From NCBI GenBank assembly GCA_020055645.1, contig CM034546.1, forward strand, positions 130,283,875 to 130,347,874: a stretch of DNA of 64,000 nt. The letters are read 5' to 3'. Under the pieces are notes generated by a model, which was not told the origin of the DNA, searched no databases, and worked only from the letters and a program-made list of their open reading frames with translations. A program made the translations under genes and the position numbers. This DNA comes from Tomocerus qinae (Eukaryota; Arthropoda; Collembola; Entomobryomorpha; Tomoceridae). Of this stretch, positions 22,071-35,111 are shown one piece after another; the stretch's first letter is position 1; every line of letters begins with the position of its first letter.

Positions 22071-25000
22071 TTTAAGTACAAATATTATATTATTTTACAA
22101 AATCTTGCAGAACTTTATTCCAGCCCCACCCAGTCTATCCATGACCATAATGTACATCTACTATTCAAGATGATATTATTAAAACTATAGGAGCATAATA
22201 TTATAGCATAGCAGATATAAAAAAGTATTTGGTGATAGTTTATGTAGCAGATGAAGAAATAGACACTGCATTGCATATTTATGAACTGCGTGGTTTGCGT
22301 GTGTGAAAATCACTCTACACATTAATTAATATTGTCGCACGTCCTGTCCTGTCTGTATCATTTACGCTATTAGGGCTGGAAACAAAGTGGCAAGTTGGAA
22401 AATCAATGCAATAAAAAATGATTCTTCCTACAGCTACAGAGCAAAATTTGCTCAGTGAATTATTGAATGCAAAAGACTGGCATGCAGGGGAGCATAAAAT
22501 CTATGAAGTTTCATGTAGTAAAGTATTAATTCCTGAATAATTATTTAAATGAAAACTTGTAATAACCAAACAAACCTTAGGATAAGTCTATAGTGGGAGC
22601 ATTGCATTGGCTGGCGGATCGCAAATGCCACATGTAAATTCAGCCGACAGAACTGCAATTAGGGCAATGGTGTTGGCAAGTTCCAAATTTATTAAATATT
22701 CATTAACATTTATTCATTCCTATATAAAATAATATGCAAAAATGTTTTCAAGAAAATTTGGCGGATTCCTGCATAAAAGCAATAGCGGCCTGGAACGGGT
22801 GGAATTAAAATGTGTCATAGAAATGTCATTATTTTGGCCATAAGCTTTTAGGGTACAAGGTCCAGAGTACATAAGTTTTCCGTCTCCTAGAACCAAGTAT
22901 ATTATTCCTATAATAGGTACACTAGCATAATAAACAAATGAAAGAACTGAATTGACTGTGTGTTTAAAACGAGGTTTAATCCCCAATTATCTTTTAATGT
23001 TCTAGTAATTTTGACATAGATTCGGAATCAGCATGTAAAATACTGTTAAAAACTGTCATTTTATTGGAAATTGTTAAAAATAATAAAATAGTTCGATAAA
23101 AATTAGCAATTTGGGTGTAAACTATGGTAAATTAAATATTTCTGCGTTTTTAGAGGTCAATTTTGTCTTTCTACGACCATTATTCTCGGTATAAATACAA
23201 GTTTTCCAAAAAAGTTGATATAATATGATAGTCCGGCCAGCCCAATCATCATTAGTAATTTTGCATCGTTAAGATATGAGAATAAATAATTTGTAGTGTC
23301 TTGGTCTAGACAGATTTTAGTGTTTTATGTGAGAAGAAAATGTTTGTACAACACTACGTAACACGTGTAGGTATAAAATATTTATATATTTGTTTTGACT
23401 AGTTTTGCTTGTCCTTCCGTTTTCTTACACAAACAAATCCACGCATATATTATCAACCAATATCTGTTTGTAAGTGTGAAATTCATACTCTAATTTCTTC
23501 TAATTTAGCCATACATGCACAAAAATAAGTGTTTATGCCGTACAATAAGGAGGAGACGAACATGTCTTACTCTAACGGTACCATTTTTCCGATTTATAAA
23601 ATTGGACCACTTTTGTAAAACATAAATTAGTCCATTTTACTCAACTTTTACAAGTCAGAAGTAACGTAAAAAATAACGCACAAGTGATCGAATATTTTGG
23701 TCGAAAATTAATGAAAAATAGAGTAGAAATGAAAATTAAAACCTTCCATTACTTTCCCAATCAGAGGTCCTCCTCAGGATGAGACCCAGGACACTTAATT
23801 AGGTTTACTCTAAAGTTTACTATCCTGGAGGGAAAGAAATTTTAGAATTAAAATAAATACCGATTATATGATTATATTTCAAAAATTGCTTTTCCCAAAT
23901 CTCACAATATTCAAAATGGGTGGAAAAATTATTTTTTTTAAATATTTCTCTTTGACTCCAAGAGGTTTTTTGCAAATTAGCTAAGTAAATCTAAAATTCC
24001 GATTTTGTGTGTAATCTGCTGAGTGCGATCAGTTAATGGAGTCAAAACAAAGTTTTACAATTTGATGTTTGAAGATGCTTGATCTGAAGTTTTGTTATTT
24101 GTGGTCACCATCTTTTCAAGAAAATAATCTTATTGTTCAAGCAATCTTTTTTAGTTGTATGTATTGCTGAATTGATATTATTAAAAATGTTATCACAGAT
24201 ATGTAGTCATAATCATCACTCATCAGCTTAACTCTGCCGATTAAACAAAAACAGAGGAAATAGCAATACGGAGACGCTATGTCATCAATTAAAGTTCTTT
24301 GGTCTTCAAAACATCGGTTGGAATTGGATAGCAGTAGCTTTTAGAGTTATATCGTAAATAAGTAATGTTCCATTTTACCAGGTATTTGTCAATTTTCCTG
24401 ACTAAATGGTTTAAATGGCATAAAATCATATTTATAACATGGTTAAGGGGGTCTGCGGACTTTGGTTGCAATATTAACGAATAATTCACTACATACGGTA
24501 ATCAACATAATAAAGGCATACTAATGCGCACTGAATTCTAATTGTGGTGATTTGGTCCCGTTATAAAATCCCAATACCAAAATGTTCCCACTTGGAAGTA
24601 TCGTAATTTTGGAAAAATCTACAAAATAACAAAAATACCTGTACAAGGGGAAAATGACTAGCATTATCTTTTTTTGAGTTTGTCTTTGTAGACGTAAAAG
24701 ATTAAAAATATGTTTTATATATATTTCGCCACTCAAAATCAAAAATTTCAGCATAAATTTTCGATGATTTTGAAACCATTTTTCGAAAACCGAGCTTTTC
24801 TGCTTATTTTGATAGATTTTTAAAATGTTAATCACGTTGAGCCGACTTCCAACATAATGTCATAATACATCCTTACATGAAGAGCGTGTATATATCATTT
24901 TATAAATAATTTTTATCCAGGAAGCAGTGCGTCTATGTCCAAATATTATAAGGCCACCTCTACATACAAGTTTATTGGGATGGCAAAATAAAATAAAATG

Positions 25001-26859
25001 TTATCCAGTAGCGGTTCCTATCCATTATCTTAAAATAGACCATTACGAGGTGCGTATGATAAAAAGATAAAGCCTAAAGGTGAAGGCTGATCCATGATTT
25101 CGTTTGTACTTTGTGCTGCATTTGTTCAGGGGATATAATTTGAAAATTATCGCTTCAATTCTTGCAGTAAATTTTTCACAGGATAATTAGAAATATTTTA
25201 ATGGAAATAGTTTTTGATTTTTTCACTTATTTTTAAAATGATTTATTTAATGTAAAATGTGTAAAATAGCCAGGTCAAAAATAATAAAATGCAGATGAAG
25301 GTAGCCTTAATCATAACTTGATAATCCACTTTAAATTATGGTGTTTAGGGTATCAACAGAGTTACGGTTTCATTTGTTTTATCTCTCTGGCCGTGACGTG
25401 AGCGATAAGCAAAATTTATCTTTCCTTTTTCTGCTTTGAGCAGTACTTTTGATTTTCATATCGCTTAATCTCATTCGCATATTTTGTGTACAGATTTTGT
25501 TAAAACATTTGTGTACTTATTTCCCTAGTATTAATACAAGGTCACTCTAGCAGGGCAACGTATTAGTGTATCATCTAAAACTCCTATCAAAAAGTATTTG
25601 TAGCTGCACTAATCATAAAGGTAAGTTCTTTCTAAAATTGTATAATCAAACAAATAAAACCATTCGAGTTTCAAAATTTGTAAATAGCTATTCTAAACTG
25701 CCTTTTACAACCTTAAATATTAAATAGATAACTAACCGCAAAGCATATATTAAATAATATTATAAAAGATGCAATTGAATTGAATGTAACATGAGAGATA
25801 ACAATATCAAACCTTTTAATTGTATTAAACCCTCTGACGCCTGCTTTTAGGAATTTTATTTCCTAAAATTATTAAAATTAAAACGGTACACATTTTATTA
25901 ATGCAACAAAATTATTCATGCCAGAGTTTCACTTGTCATTTCTTAGTTAACAACGTAGACAAAAATAAAAACGCCCATCTTACAATTCTGGTTTGGAGTT
26001 ACTATATTTGATTGAATTTGAAATGCAATTGAATAGAAAAATATAATTTCAAAAAGTGTGGCAAAATTTCTACTATTTATAAGGAGATAAATAATTCGTG
26101 CTAATTTTGTGCATAACAGGACGTTCCATCAAACTAAAGTAATTAATATAAATATTATTCAATATGATTAGATTTATTAACATTAGGCTGAGGTATTAAC
26201 ACAGATTATGATTATGCATTATTGCTTTTGTGTGGTACAGATATAAACTAAATAGCGAGATAATCTAAATTAAGTGATGTTAGGAAAGTGGTGGCATTCT
26301 TATAAAATGGCCTTGAATTATATCACCTTTTGCAGTTTTATTGCATATGGGAGTAGGTAGTTGTAAACAGCTTCAAGTTTTCTTTCATTTTTATGAAGAT
26401 AATAGTTGTAGACGAATAATGTATACCAGAATAGTATCTATCGTGTTGACCTGGACCTCAAATAATGACCATCTTGGTATGTTTCATTTCAAGGCTTTAC
26501 ATTAATGCCATACTTAGTTGTTATTTCATATTATACAATATGTACATGTAGCTACATGTTACAAATTGCAACTTCTATAAACACGGGTGTAGTAACATTC
26601 CAGATGCAGATTATTTCTTGCTAAAACGTTTAAGAGATATTTGGAGAATTCATCAAAAACATTTTCGTAAATATGCGTTGAATTTTGTAAATTGACGTCT
26701 GAATTTTCCTAATTGACATTTCCAATTTCGTAAAGCTTAACCGACATCAAAGCTGAGATCTGAACTTTTGTAAACTAAATTCTTAGCTTGCGAAGCTGTA
26801 TAAGTGTGAACACTCCTAACAGTCTGTACGTGTTTCGGTTCATTTTAAATAAATGGGTA
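22071..26859. other. 4.8-kb stretch without a recognisable gene
   Basis: AT-rich sequence between the GT92 gene and the P-like transposon. The longest open frames (e.g. 22720-22986 and 24521-24835, minus) have low complexity, no start context, no matching exon partners and no family resemblance. I see no tRNA, long repeat or foldback here. It may contain regulatory DNA or distant 5' exons. Confidence 0.4.
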
Positions 26860-29655
26860 GTATAGTTTAAGCACAGTTTATCAATCTCACTTAGCCCCTC
26901 CGCTTACGTGAAAGTTAGCTAACTAATGTTTAAAACTTGTTCTCTCACCTATGCGCCTGCTCTAATATCCGTTATGGTGGCGCTGTTGTTATTTTCTTTC
27001 CAAATCCACACAGCTTTAAGGCTATAGCCACTTAATTCCACACTTAATTAAATACGAATAGCGACAGAGATGGTCATTTTATTTAACAATTCTGGTTTTT
27101 ATTTCTCACAATGCTACGAAGAAAATAATTTAGATTGCTTTCGTAGAGATTTTGTTGCCTTACCATGTCCAAGAGTGTTTCTAAAAGATCGACAAAAAAA
27201 GTTAAATCGCATAACAATGTAATCTGGTATAATTTGACAAATCAAAGAAAAACAATGTCCTTCTTTCCCGCATCCAATATTAACTTCTTTCAGGGAACCA
27301 ATGTGATTGATTACATCGAAAAATACGTCACCGTAATATTGCTTTTCTTTAAGTAGACGTGACAGAGAAGGTTCTATATTATACTTTAAAAGCTCAAAAA
27401 ATCCCTGAGATGTACATGTCAAATGCCCAAAATTTCTATTTGTAAGCAAAACGTCCTTGCGCTTTAAGGACTCATTACTCTTTAAAGACTCTATGCATGC
27501 TACGCAAGTAAGTTTTTTACTCCAACGATGAGCCATGTAACCAGCTAATTGATAAACAATGTTGTCTTCAGTGTCAACACTTATTCTGTTGCGATTTCCG
27601 CTTTCATTAAGATTTTGACTGCCATCATGAAGAAGCATAAGTTTTTCAAAAAGTATTTCTGCAATGGTCTGCTTTTGGGTTGCCTTCTTTTTTTCTAGTA
27701 CCGTTTTTCCCTTACGAAGCGACTCCTTAAATGATAACAAAACGTTTTCTTCTCCTGATGACCGCACATTTCCTCGGACGATTCTCTTACATGGTGAATA
27801 AAAGCTTAACAAGCGATACAGCTTTAAAAATGTATCTACAGTTGGGTGGTCTTCTCTTCCTCCGGCTGCTCGAATAAGTCCAAAAAACTTCTACAAAATA
27901 CATTTTATTAAAATTTAAATCTTGTATAATCACGTCATTTCTATGAAACAAAAAATACCTCCAAACAATCTTGATTAAGTTTAGCCGTCAGTACATAAGA
28001 ATAATTGAATTCTTTTTTCAAAAACCTAATGATGTCAATCGTCGACTGCAGAGTTACTCTTAAAGACTGCATTGTATCAATACTGGCAAATGTATTGATA
28101 TTTCTATCGTGTTTTGTTCTAGATTCAATATCAACATTTTCTTCCTTGTTGATTTCTTCAAGAAAGTCTTGCACTATCTATAAATTGAATAAATATTATT
28201 CAGCATTCTAAAATTTGCAACAAAAAACGTTTTAAAATTAGGCGTCTACTTTTAATTGTTTATTTCCCAGAACTTTGCAATCGCTTTCAGTCCTTGTGTT
28301 AAGGCAATCAAAAAGATTGTTCAAACCCAGCGTAAAATCTTCTGTCGATTGCGAATCCAAGAAATCTGGGTGGTTTAGCTCCCTTAAGGTTGACATTCCT
28401 GTTGCTACAGTCTTGCTCAGAAGCTAAGCATAAAATAAATATTTTACAAGTAAATAAATTAGAATTAGAAATTTTCATACCTGAGTGCACAGTGATACAA
28501 CCATTTTTTCAAAGTTATTTGGAGCTATGTGTGATAGTCTCAGTTTTGGACATAAGCGTAAACCATCGACCCGTGTATCTTCTTCACGATAAAGTTTTTC
28601 GTAAAACGAATAGTCGATTGTCCTGCCCTTGAACTATTCAAATGAAAAAAATCATAGTTTCAAAATTAACTTATGTTACACTGATTCTATAATAACTGAA
28701 TATCAGTTAAGTATACTTACCAAAAGTAATCTATGCTTCATAAAAAAGTTGCGAATGCATTTAAAGATGTGAGGTACATCACTAGTAAAATAGATGAATC
28801 TTGATTCACTAAACGGATTTATAATCTGCATAAAATGACAGAAAGTCGTGTTGAGGAGACGTTTCCACTGATATTTTATTTATAAAATATAGCAATACTA
28901 ATATGTATACCTTGTTTTTTATGGCACCACGTTTTCCTGAGATTCCTAATCCTTTCCAAAAGCTTTTATTAGGTTTTGCTCCGTCACAAATAACGGAAAC
29001 TACTTCAGCACCGCATTTCTCTAGCTTTAAAATTGCTTCTAAAATAATTTTTTGTAAAACGGTTCCTTTGGCAGCCCCTTTAGTTGCAAAGGCTGCTATT
29101 GGCTGGGTCTGCAAATGTTGTTTCATTGCAATTAGTATAATAACTAAACGTTATGAAATTGATTATGTACATTGTGGTTTTTTATACCCAATCTCCGTTC
29201 ATCGGCCTATAAAGTAAAACAAGGGCGTGATCAGCTAATTGCCCTCTTTCTTTGTCATTTAACAGCTCATCGTTGTAATCTGCATAGTCGATGAATCCAT
29301 CAAACTTCAATTTCGTTTTATTGAAATCAATGCTTTCCCTCAACTGAATTTCGTCGAAAATTAAACATCCTTGTCTGTCGCGTCTTAATTTGTTCTTTTA
29401 ATTTCTCTTTCGATTGCTTGAAAACTGATAGTGTTGAATCCAAATTCACTTGGGATGCCTTGTATTAATTTTGATAACGTATTACGATGAGGGAGAGGCA
29501 GTAATTTTGATTCTCTTAAGTGGCTGTAGGCTGCAGGGGACTTGATCCTTAACAACAGGCACTCCAGTAGCCAATCAGCAGTGTATCTAAAAATGAATAC
29601 ATATTTACATTTTGGAATAAGGAACTGGAAATGTAACTTTCTCATAGAGCACGTA

Positions 29656-30462
29656 GGCTGAATTTAGGCAGCGGTACTTCGTTGCCGGTGTTGCCGGTAC
29701 ACATTGTTGCCAAATAACTTATTTACCGGCGACACCGGCAACACATTCCACATACCCATCTGCAAGGTTTATTGATATGGCAACACAGTCAGTCACTAGT
29801 ACTAGGTTAAGACATACTTGTTTGAAATTTCGCTCAAAACCACTTATGGGGATAAAAGGAAGGCAGCCATAGATTTTTACTCTATGGCTTGGAAATGCCT
29901 GATAGTTTCCCCCTTAAGTGGTTTTGAGTGGTATTTCAAACAACTATAACTTAACCTAGTACTAGTGGCAGAGTGTGTTACCATGTCCACCAACCTTGCC
30001 CATCTGATTGCCTTTATCACTTAATATGTTGTATAATATAATATAATTAATTAATATAGATCTAGCCGTCCATATAATGCGGATATAGCAAACATGGAAC
30101 ATAACATAAATGAAATAAACAAATTCGACAGTACAGTTATCATTTAATCAATAAAAATTATTAGGTTATGTTCGTTATAATTCAAATCCGGTAGAATGTC
30201 AATTTTCCCCAGATCCCCTCCTTATTTGTTTAATTCATTTAGGTTAGGTTTATTATATCCGCATTATATGGACGGCTAGATCTATATTAATTTATTATGT
30301 ATGATACAACCATATTAATAAGTGATAAAGGCAATGAGATGGGTATGTGGAATTTGTTGCCGGTGTCGCCGGTGTTGCCGGTGTTGTCGGTAAAAAAGTT
30401 ATTTGGCAACAATGTGTACCGGCAACACCGGCAACGAGGTACCGCTGCCTAAATTCAGCCGG
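29656..30462. mobile_element. Foldback element nested in the P-like transposon
   Basis: Ends GGCTGAATTTAGGCAGCGGT and its complement, flanked by GCACGTA on both sides (29649-29655, 30463-30469). The arms, about 210 bases each, contain tandem TTGCCGG(T/C)G(T/A)(T/C) units and pair almost throughout, except for a 236-bp insertion in the left arm. The loop lies at roughly 30130-30220. It is located in the intron between transposase exons 2 and 3, so transposase splicing is not obviously prevented. Confidence 0.8.
29763..29998. mobile_element. Second-level nested hAT-like MITE
   Basis: 236 bp starting CAAGGTTTATTGATATGGCA and ending ...CCATGTCCACCAACCTTG, flanked by perfect 8-bp duplications CCCATCTG (29755-29762 and 29999-30006). 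The interior is a further palindrome (ACTAGTACTAGGTTAAG...). It interrupts only the left arm of the enclosing foldback element, so it inserted last. Confidence 0.8.
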
Positions 30463-32216
30463 GCACGTATTGTGGACAGACACCAGCAATATAAATATTG
30501 TTATTACTAGTGTAAATGGTATTGTAGTGGTTCATTATAGACACAACATAGCTGTAGAAATTATGAATATAGTATGAATACTATCAAGTTGAATTATAGA
30601 AAACTTTTCTTAAGAATAAAATAGCGTTATATTATGGGCAGACATAATTTCTGTAATAATGTCGTAATAGTAAAATAAATTAATATAAAATTACCTCATC
30701 CCTTTGGCAGACTTGCTTTGTGCTAATTTGACTGCATGGTACATTGTCATTTTTAATTCTTTCGAGACATTTAACTTGTTCAGTTGTTTTAACAACAAAG
30801 AACGATTAATATCTTTTAGAGAATTTTCTAACGTTTTGATTTTAGTCTTCATTTTATCTAATTTTTTATAAAGTCCTGTGGTTCTTCTTTTGAAACACTT
30901 TAGTTTTGCAGCCATTTGTTTTTTCAGATCCTCTTGTTTTTGTGACTTGCTTTTTATCATGTTTGATTTTCGAAGTAAACAGTTACTTAACATTCTACAC
31001 GGTTTACAAATATTCATATCCGCAATAATTTTTTCGCACGTTATGGAAAACCATTTCTTGTTCACCAATTTTCCAGTACAGTGGCTGTTCACGTTTTCAT
31101 ACCCACTTACCCCTTTACAAAAATGGCTGTTTAGGACTTTCTCAAAAACAGTTGTTACGAATTCCTTAGTTGTCAATTCTTCCGGTTTGTCGTTACAGAA
31201 ATATCCAGTAACATCTTCCTCTTCAAAGTAAACTTTAACGTTATCTTGACTAGTTATCTAAAATCCAAATTAAATTGCAATACATACTTTTCTGCAAATT
31301 GTATTTCTTGCACATTTGGAATTACTTAATATTTTGATAACACTACATTAATTCCTCGATTGAAGCAGAGTGATTAAATAAATACTCAATTAGAAATGTC
31401 TGAATGAGTGATAAAACTTACCAGTAAACATTTTTCAATCTTACAGCAGTCGTTAATCGTTATTTTAAATAATTGAAATGCAATGTCATTGTTCATATTT
31501 TGAGTGGCTGTCCAGTCAGGGTATTCAGCACAAATCGATTGCAGGTCACATAAAGTTAATTTTGGGTTCAAATCGACATTATTATTGAATTGAACTGTTT
31601 CACTTTCCATATTGCAACTTAATTTAGGTTTTTTCTTTGGTACCGTAGTAATTGTTGCCCGAATAGCCGGTAATTTTCTTTTCGGAGGAGAATTCAGTTG
31701 CCTGTAAGACGGGAGTCCTTGAAAAACTGTTGGAATCGTGCCCTTTTCAAGTTTCCAGTTCTTTCTAGGTAGTTCCACATATTGACCTTTGATTGTAAAA
31801 GTGTCGACTTTAACTATTTTAGCTTGACTAAAATGTTTTTCTGAACAGTATGGTTCTTGTTTAATGGATTAAATATGGTATCACTGCGAATTTTTTTGAA
31901 AATTGTTACCCAATTTTCAGCTACACTTTTGTCCGGCCTAAAAGATCTGGCCACACTACCACTGTAGCCACTTTTACAACCTGGCACAAAACAGGGCGAC
32001 ATTTCATATTATTTTTGCAAAAAAAAATTCAATACAATGTAAAGTTCTATGTACGTAGTTAATATTTGGAAAGAAAAAGTTAGCAGCGCTACCACAGCGG
32101 ACGTTTGAGTAGGAGCATGATGCTTGGAACATAAAAATGCCGCGGGAAACCAATCAGTTAGCTAACTTTCACGTTAGCGGGCCAAGTTACATTGATGAAC
32201 TGTGGTTTAAGTTATG

Positions 32217-33563
32217 AATGTGGATTTGTATTATATATGGACAATATTCTCTAACTTGTGGTTAATGAGGGCGAATTGGACACTACTACTATTGCTTGAA
32301 ACCTACTTTAATTTTATTATACTTGCAGAATTTAAGATATGCAAATACTTTACTAATACTACTAAGATAACAATTTATAGTTTACGATTACGTCATTGAC
32401 GTAGTTTACGAAAGCGATTTTGATGAATTCTCCTAGTTTCGTGTCAGTTTTCATGTATCGGCTTTCTTCCCACTACTTTGTGTACTTACTTTGTGTACTT
32501 ACTTATTTAATACTATTGACTGTATTGATTTTGTTGTGGCTATTTACAGATAACCTTTTACTTACGCATTTCTAGTTGCATGACCTATAATAATGTCCCT
32601 TGCACACAATATTATTATGTAAGTAATTGCTTTTATTGCCAGACTTTTCAACTCAAAAGTGAGTTTGAGCTGTTTTCCATACAGGGACATCAATATTACT
32701 AATTATGTTGTGCAGAGTAAATAGTAAATAGGGAGTTAATGAGACTCAAATAAGCTAACTGGAAAATAGGAGTATTTATTTTTCATAACTTAATAACAAA
32801 TTCTACTTCCCCTGGATGAGTCGGGTTAGCAGTTCTAAACTTCCAAAATACGTTCTGTAATCAGTTTATTTCTCAATCATGTATTCTGTATTTGGTGTTC
32901 AACTGTTCCATATACACTTTATACTATGGAACTTTTGAACTTTTCCTGCCTTTGTCTTAAAAGCTAATTATACTTAAGACTTCCAACTTTCTGGAATAAA
33001 TTACTTTGGAATTTATGATAACTAGTTTGGACTGGATTATTAATCTTGGAATATTTTTTCATTTGATTTCAGGACACATCTTCAATTCAGAGAGGGGCAA
33101 GGTGGGTAAAATTTTAGATCGACAGAGTTAACGCAATTTCGTCTTTCCGTGTCATTGGCAACCCAACAAAGTCTGAAAGGGGATATCCCCCTTGATTAGT
33201 GCCAATTAAGTGTTACAAAATTAATGTTTTTTGAGCAATACATTTTTGACAATCTAAAATTTTATCTATCCTTGGAGAGTATATAGCATCGATGTGAAGA
33301 TGTCCGAGAATACCAATTTAGGCTTGTCCTCCAAAATTTGAACTACAGTATTATTGGTGACTGATGCACAAAAATTAAAGTAAGCAAACATTTGTCTCTT
33401 TTGCATGCGTATAAAGAATTTCCTCATTTCCAGATTAATTTCCACGTTAAAAATTCCTTTTTACCCAGAAATATCTAAAATTTCCGGTTTTTTCAATAAT
33501 TTTTGGTTTTTTGATGTGTAATCAGTTCCAAAGTGATTCTAAAACTTATTTTCTTGATTTACA
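32217..33563. other. Intergenic / 5' region of MATE gene
   Basis: No coding exon is recognised. A GTAAGC donor at 33380, preceded by A, could end a 5' UTR exon that completes an ATG with the TG at 33565-33566. Otherwise the region is AT-rich. Confidence 0.35.
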
Positions 33564-33564
33564 G

Positions 33565-35111
33565 TGCCAGTTCGTCTATTCAACCCTAAATCGGCTAGTT
33601 TAGATACCTTATTGGAAGAACAGCAAAGTTTACTGAGTAATCCACACGAAGAGGAGATGTCTCCAAGCGAACCCATCGAATATCCATGTCACGAATCGGA
33701 TGAAATCATTCTCCAGCCCTTGCAATCAGAGATGGGTCGCTGTCGAAAATATGCCAAAATGCTTGTGACATTGTTTTTTCCTTCAACAATATTTCTAAAA
33801 TTTTTCGTAGCGGCTCTTGTTACAGCATTTGCTGATCAGTTGATTCCTCTCTTCTTCACGGGAAATATTCCGGACCAATCGGCGTTAGCATTAGCTGGAC
33901 AATTTGTATTTTTGAGTATAGTACTAGAAGTCATTCAGGAAGGAGTGGTCAACAGTCTTTTTTATTTTGTAGGTCAATCCTACAAGACTGATAGGGAGTT
34001 AGCTCTGCAAGGGCTTAAGCTATGCATGATTCTCCTTTTCGTTTTGGGCTGCATCTTATCAGCCGCGATTCTGATTTTCACCTCTGGCTTTGTCAATCTA
34101 ATTGACACACCTGGTCCGATTGTGGACGCTACAGAAACATTTCTTGCGATGAGTTCCTTCAGTTTCCCGTTTCTCCTGCTTAATGCTGCTCTCATCAATC
34201 ACCTCTATATAACTACTAACTCACTGCTAATTGTTGATCAGCTGTTCCAAGTACTGTGGACATTTCTGTTGAATTATTTTTTGTTTGGAAGACAAGCAAG
34301 TTCTTTTAAATGGGGAATAGACCAGTTGGGTTACTACAAAATAATTCAATCTTTTGTCAACCTGGTCAACAATCTGATATTTTTCTTTATCATTGAAAAG
34401 ATATCTCCTAAAAAGTTCCTGTGGGATATTCCCCTCACCAAAAACCTGCGTCAGACCTCCAAAAAGTTATTTAATGTCAGCTGGGGGAATTTTGGGGATT
34501 CGGCTGTGAGGAATTTTTTCTATTTTATGGTCACCCTCAAATTCATTAACAACTTGGGCGAGACTGAGGTTGGAGCGTGGAATTTACTCAATTCAATAAT
34601 TTGGGGATTTCTGCTCATCCCCTCCATCACTGTGGCTAATTATGTCAAAGTCTGCATTGGCCATGGAGCATCTCTTCAGAAACCCGAACTGAGACTCTTG
34701 ATTAAGAAAGTGGCTAAAGAAAATTTGCTCTGCCTGAGTAGTTGGCTTTTTGTTGTTGTTCTTGCCGGGGGATTCTGTTGGCCACTGATGGCCAAGTACT
34801 TTAGCCCAAACAATGACGACATCCAGGAGATGTCAACCACAATGTTCTACCAAGTCGGATGGATTTTCCTGGTATTCTCCCTCAACAATGCAATGGACAG
34901 TTTGTTTTTCGGCACAGGGAGAACTTCCTATATCTTTTATCAGTCTCTGATTACCAATCTGACAGTTTATTTTGTGCCGTGGATCTTATACCTCACTGGA
35001 GTCCTAAGTCCTACTTATTGGTGGGTCCTAGGACTTTACATCTCTGGAATGCTCGTTGATTTTGGTCTCACCTCCTATTTCTGCATCTCTTTGTGGAATC
35101 AAATCTCATAA
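33565..35111 (+). CDS. MATE-family multidrug/toxin extrusion transporter
   Basis: About 515 codons in one exon. The exon starts right after a 3' splice site (TTGATTTACAG); its first two bases TG become ATG if the upstream exon ends in A, as the donor at 33379/33380 would provide. A hydrophilic acidic N-terminus of ~70 residues is followed by about 12 hydrophobic helices in two six-helix halves, as in MatE proteins: e.g. FFPSTIFLKFFVAALVTAFA, then the GNFGDSAVRNFFYF segment opening the second half, and NNAMDSLFFGTGRTSYIFY near the end. MATE proteins exchange cations or protons for organic solutes at membranes. It looks more like prokaryotic or protist MATEs than animal SLC47, an impression without a search. 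Horizontal origin is possible. Confidence 0.7.

Larger units (their letters stand above)
27114..32002 (-). pseudogene. THAP-domain P-element-type transposase
   Basis: Nine exons: 31422-32002, 30695-31257, 29188-29586, 28911-29108, 28721-28825, 28481-28633, 28250-28423, 27959-28177 and 27114-27890, about 1050 codons. Exon 1 opens with a THAP finger (CFVPGC... and a later CSEKHF). Exon 2 has a Cys-rich part and a coiled coil. Exon 3 has TADWLLECLLLRIKSPAAYSHLR and FDEIQL with the first catalytic Asp. Exon 4 has VICDGAKPNK with the second Asp. Exon 5 has PHIFKCIRN, and exons 8-9 NQDCLE|KFFGLIR. These are P-element/THAP9 landmarks. Exons 1 and 3 each deviate from the expected length by a non-multiple of three: near 31850, inside THAP, and near 29400, just before FDEIQL. 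All other junctions are in phase. Confidence 0.85.
26860..32216 (-). mobile_element. P-element-like DNA transposon (degenerate)
   Basis: 5.36 kb bounded by imperfect inverted termini. The right end read inward is CATAACTTAAACCACAGTTC and the left end is GTATAGTTTAAGCACAGTTT. The similarity continues inward through CGCT(A/T)ACGTGAAAGTTAGC to ~170 bases. Flanking octamers AATGGGTA (26852-26859) and AATGTGGA (32217-32224) match at 6 of 8 positions, consistent with an aged 8-bp duplication as made by P elements. It encodes a nine-exon THAP transposase on the minus strand and carries a nested foldback element in the intron after exon 2. Two frameshifts in the transposase suggest this copy is inactive. 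Confidence 0.8.

Noticed and set aside
22720..24835. Minus-strand open frames in the 22-26.8 kb stretch
   Set aside because: Short, AT-biased, no start context, no phase-compatible partners and no family resemblance.
29656..30462. Three separate foldback elements side by side
   Set aside because: The outer and inner inverted blocks form one continuous pair of arms once the 236-bp insertion with CCCATCTG duplications is removed.
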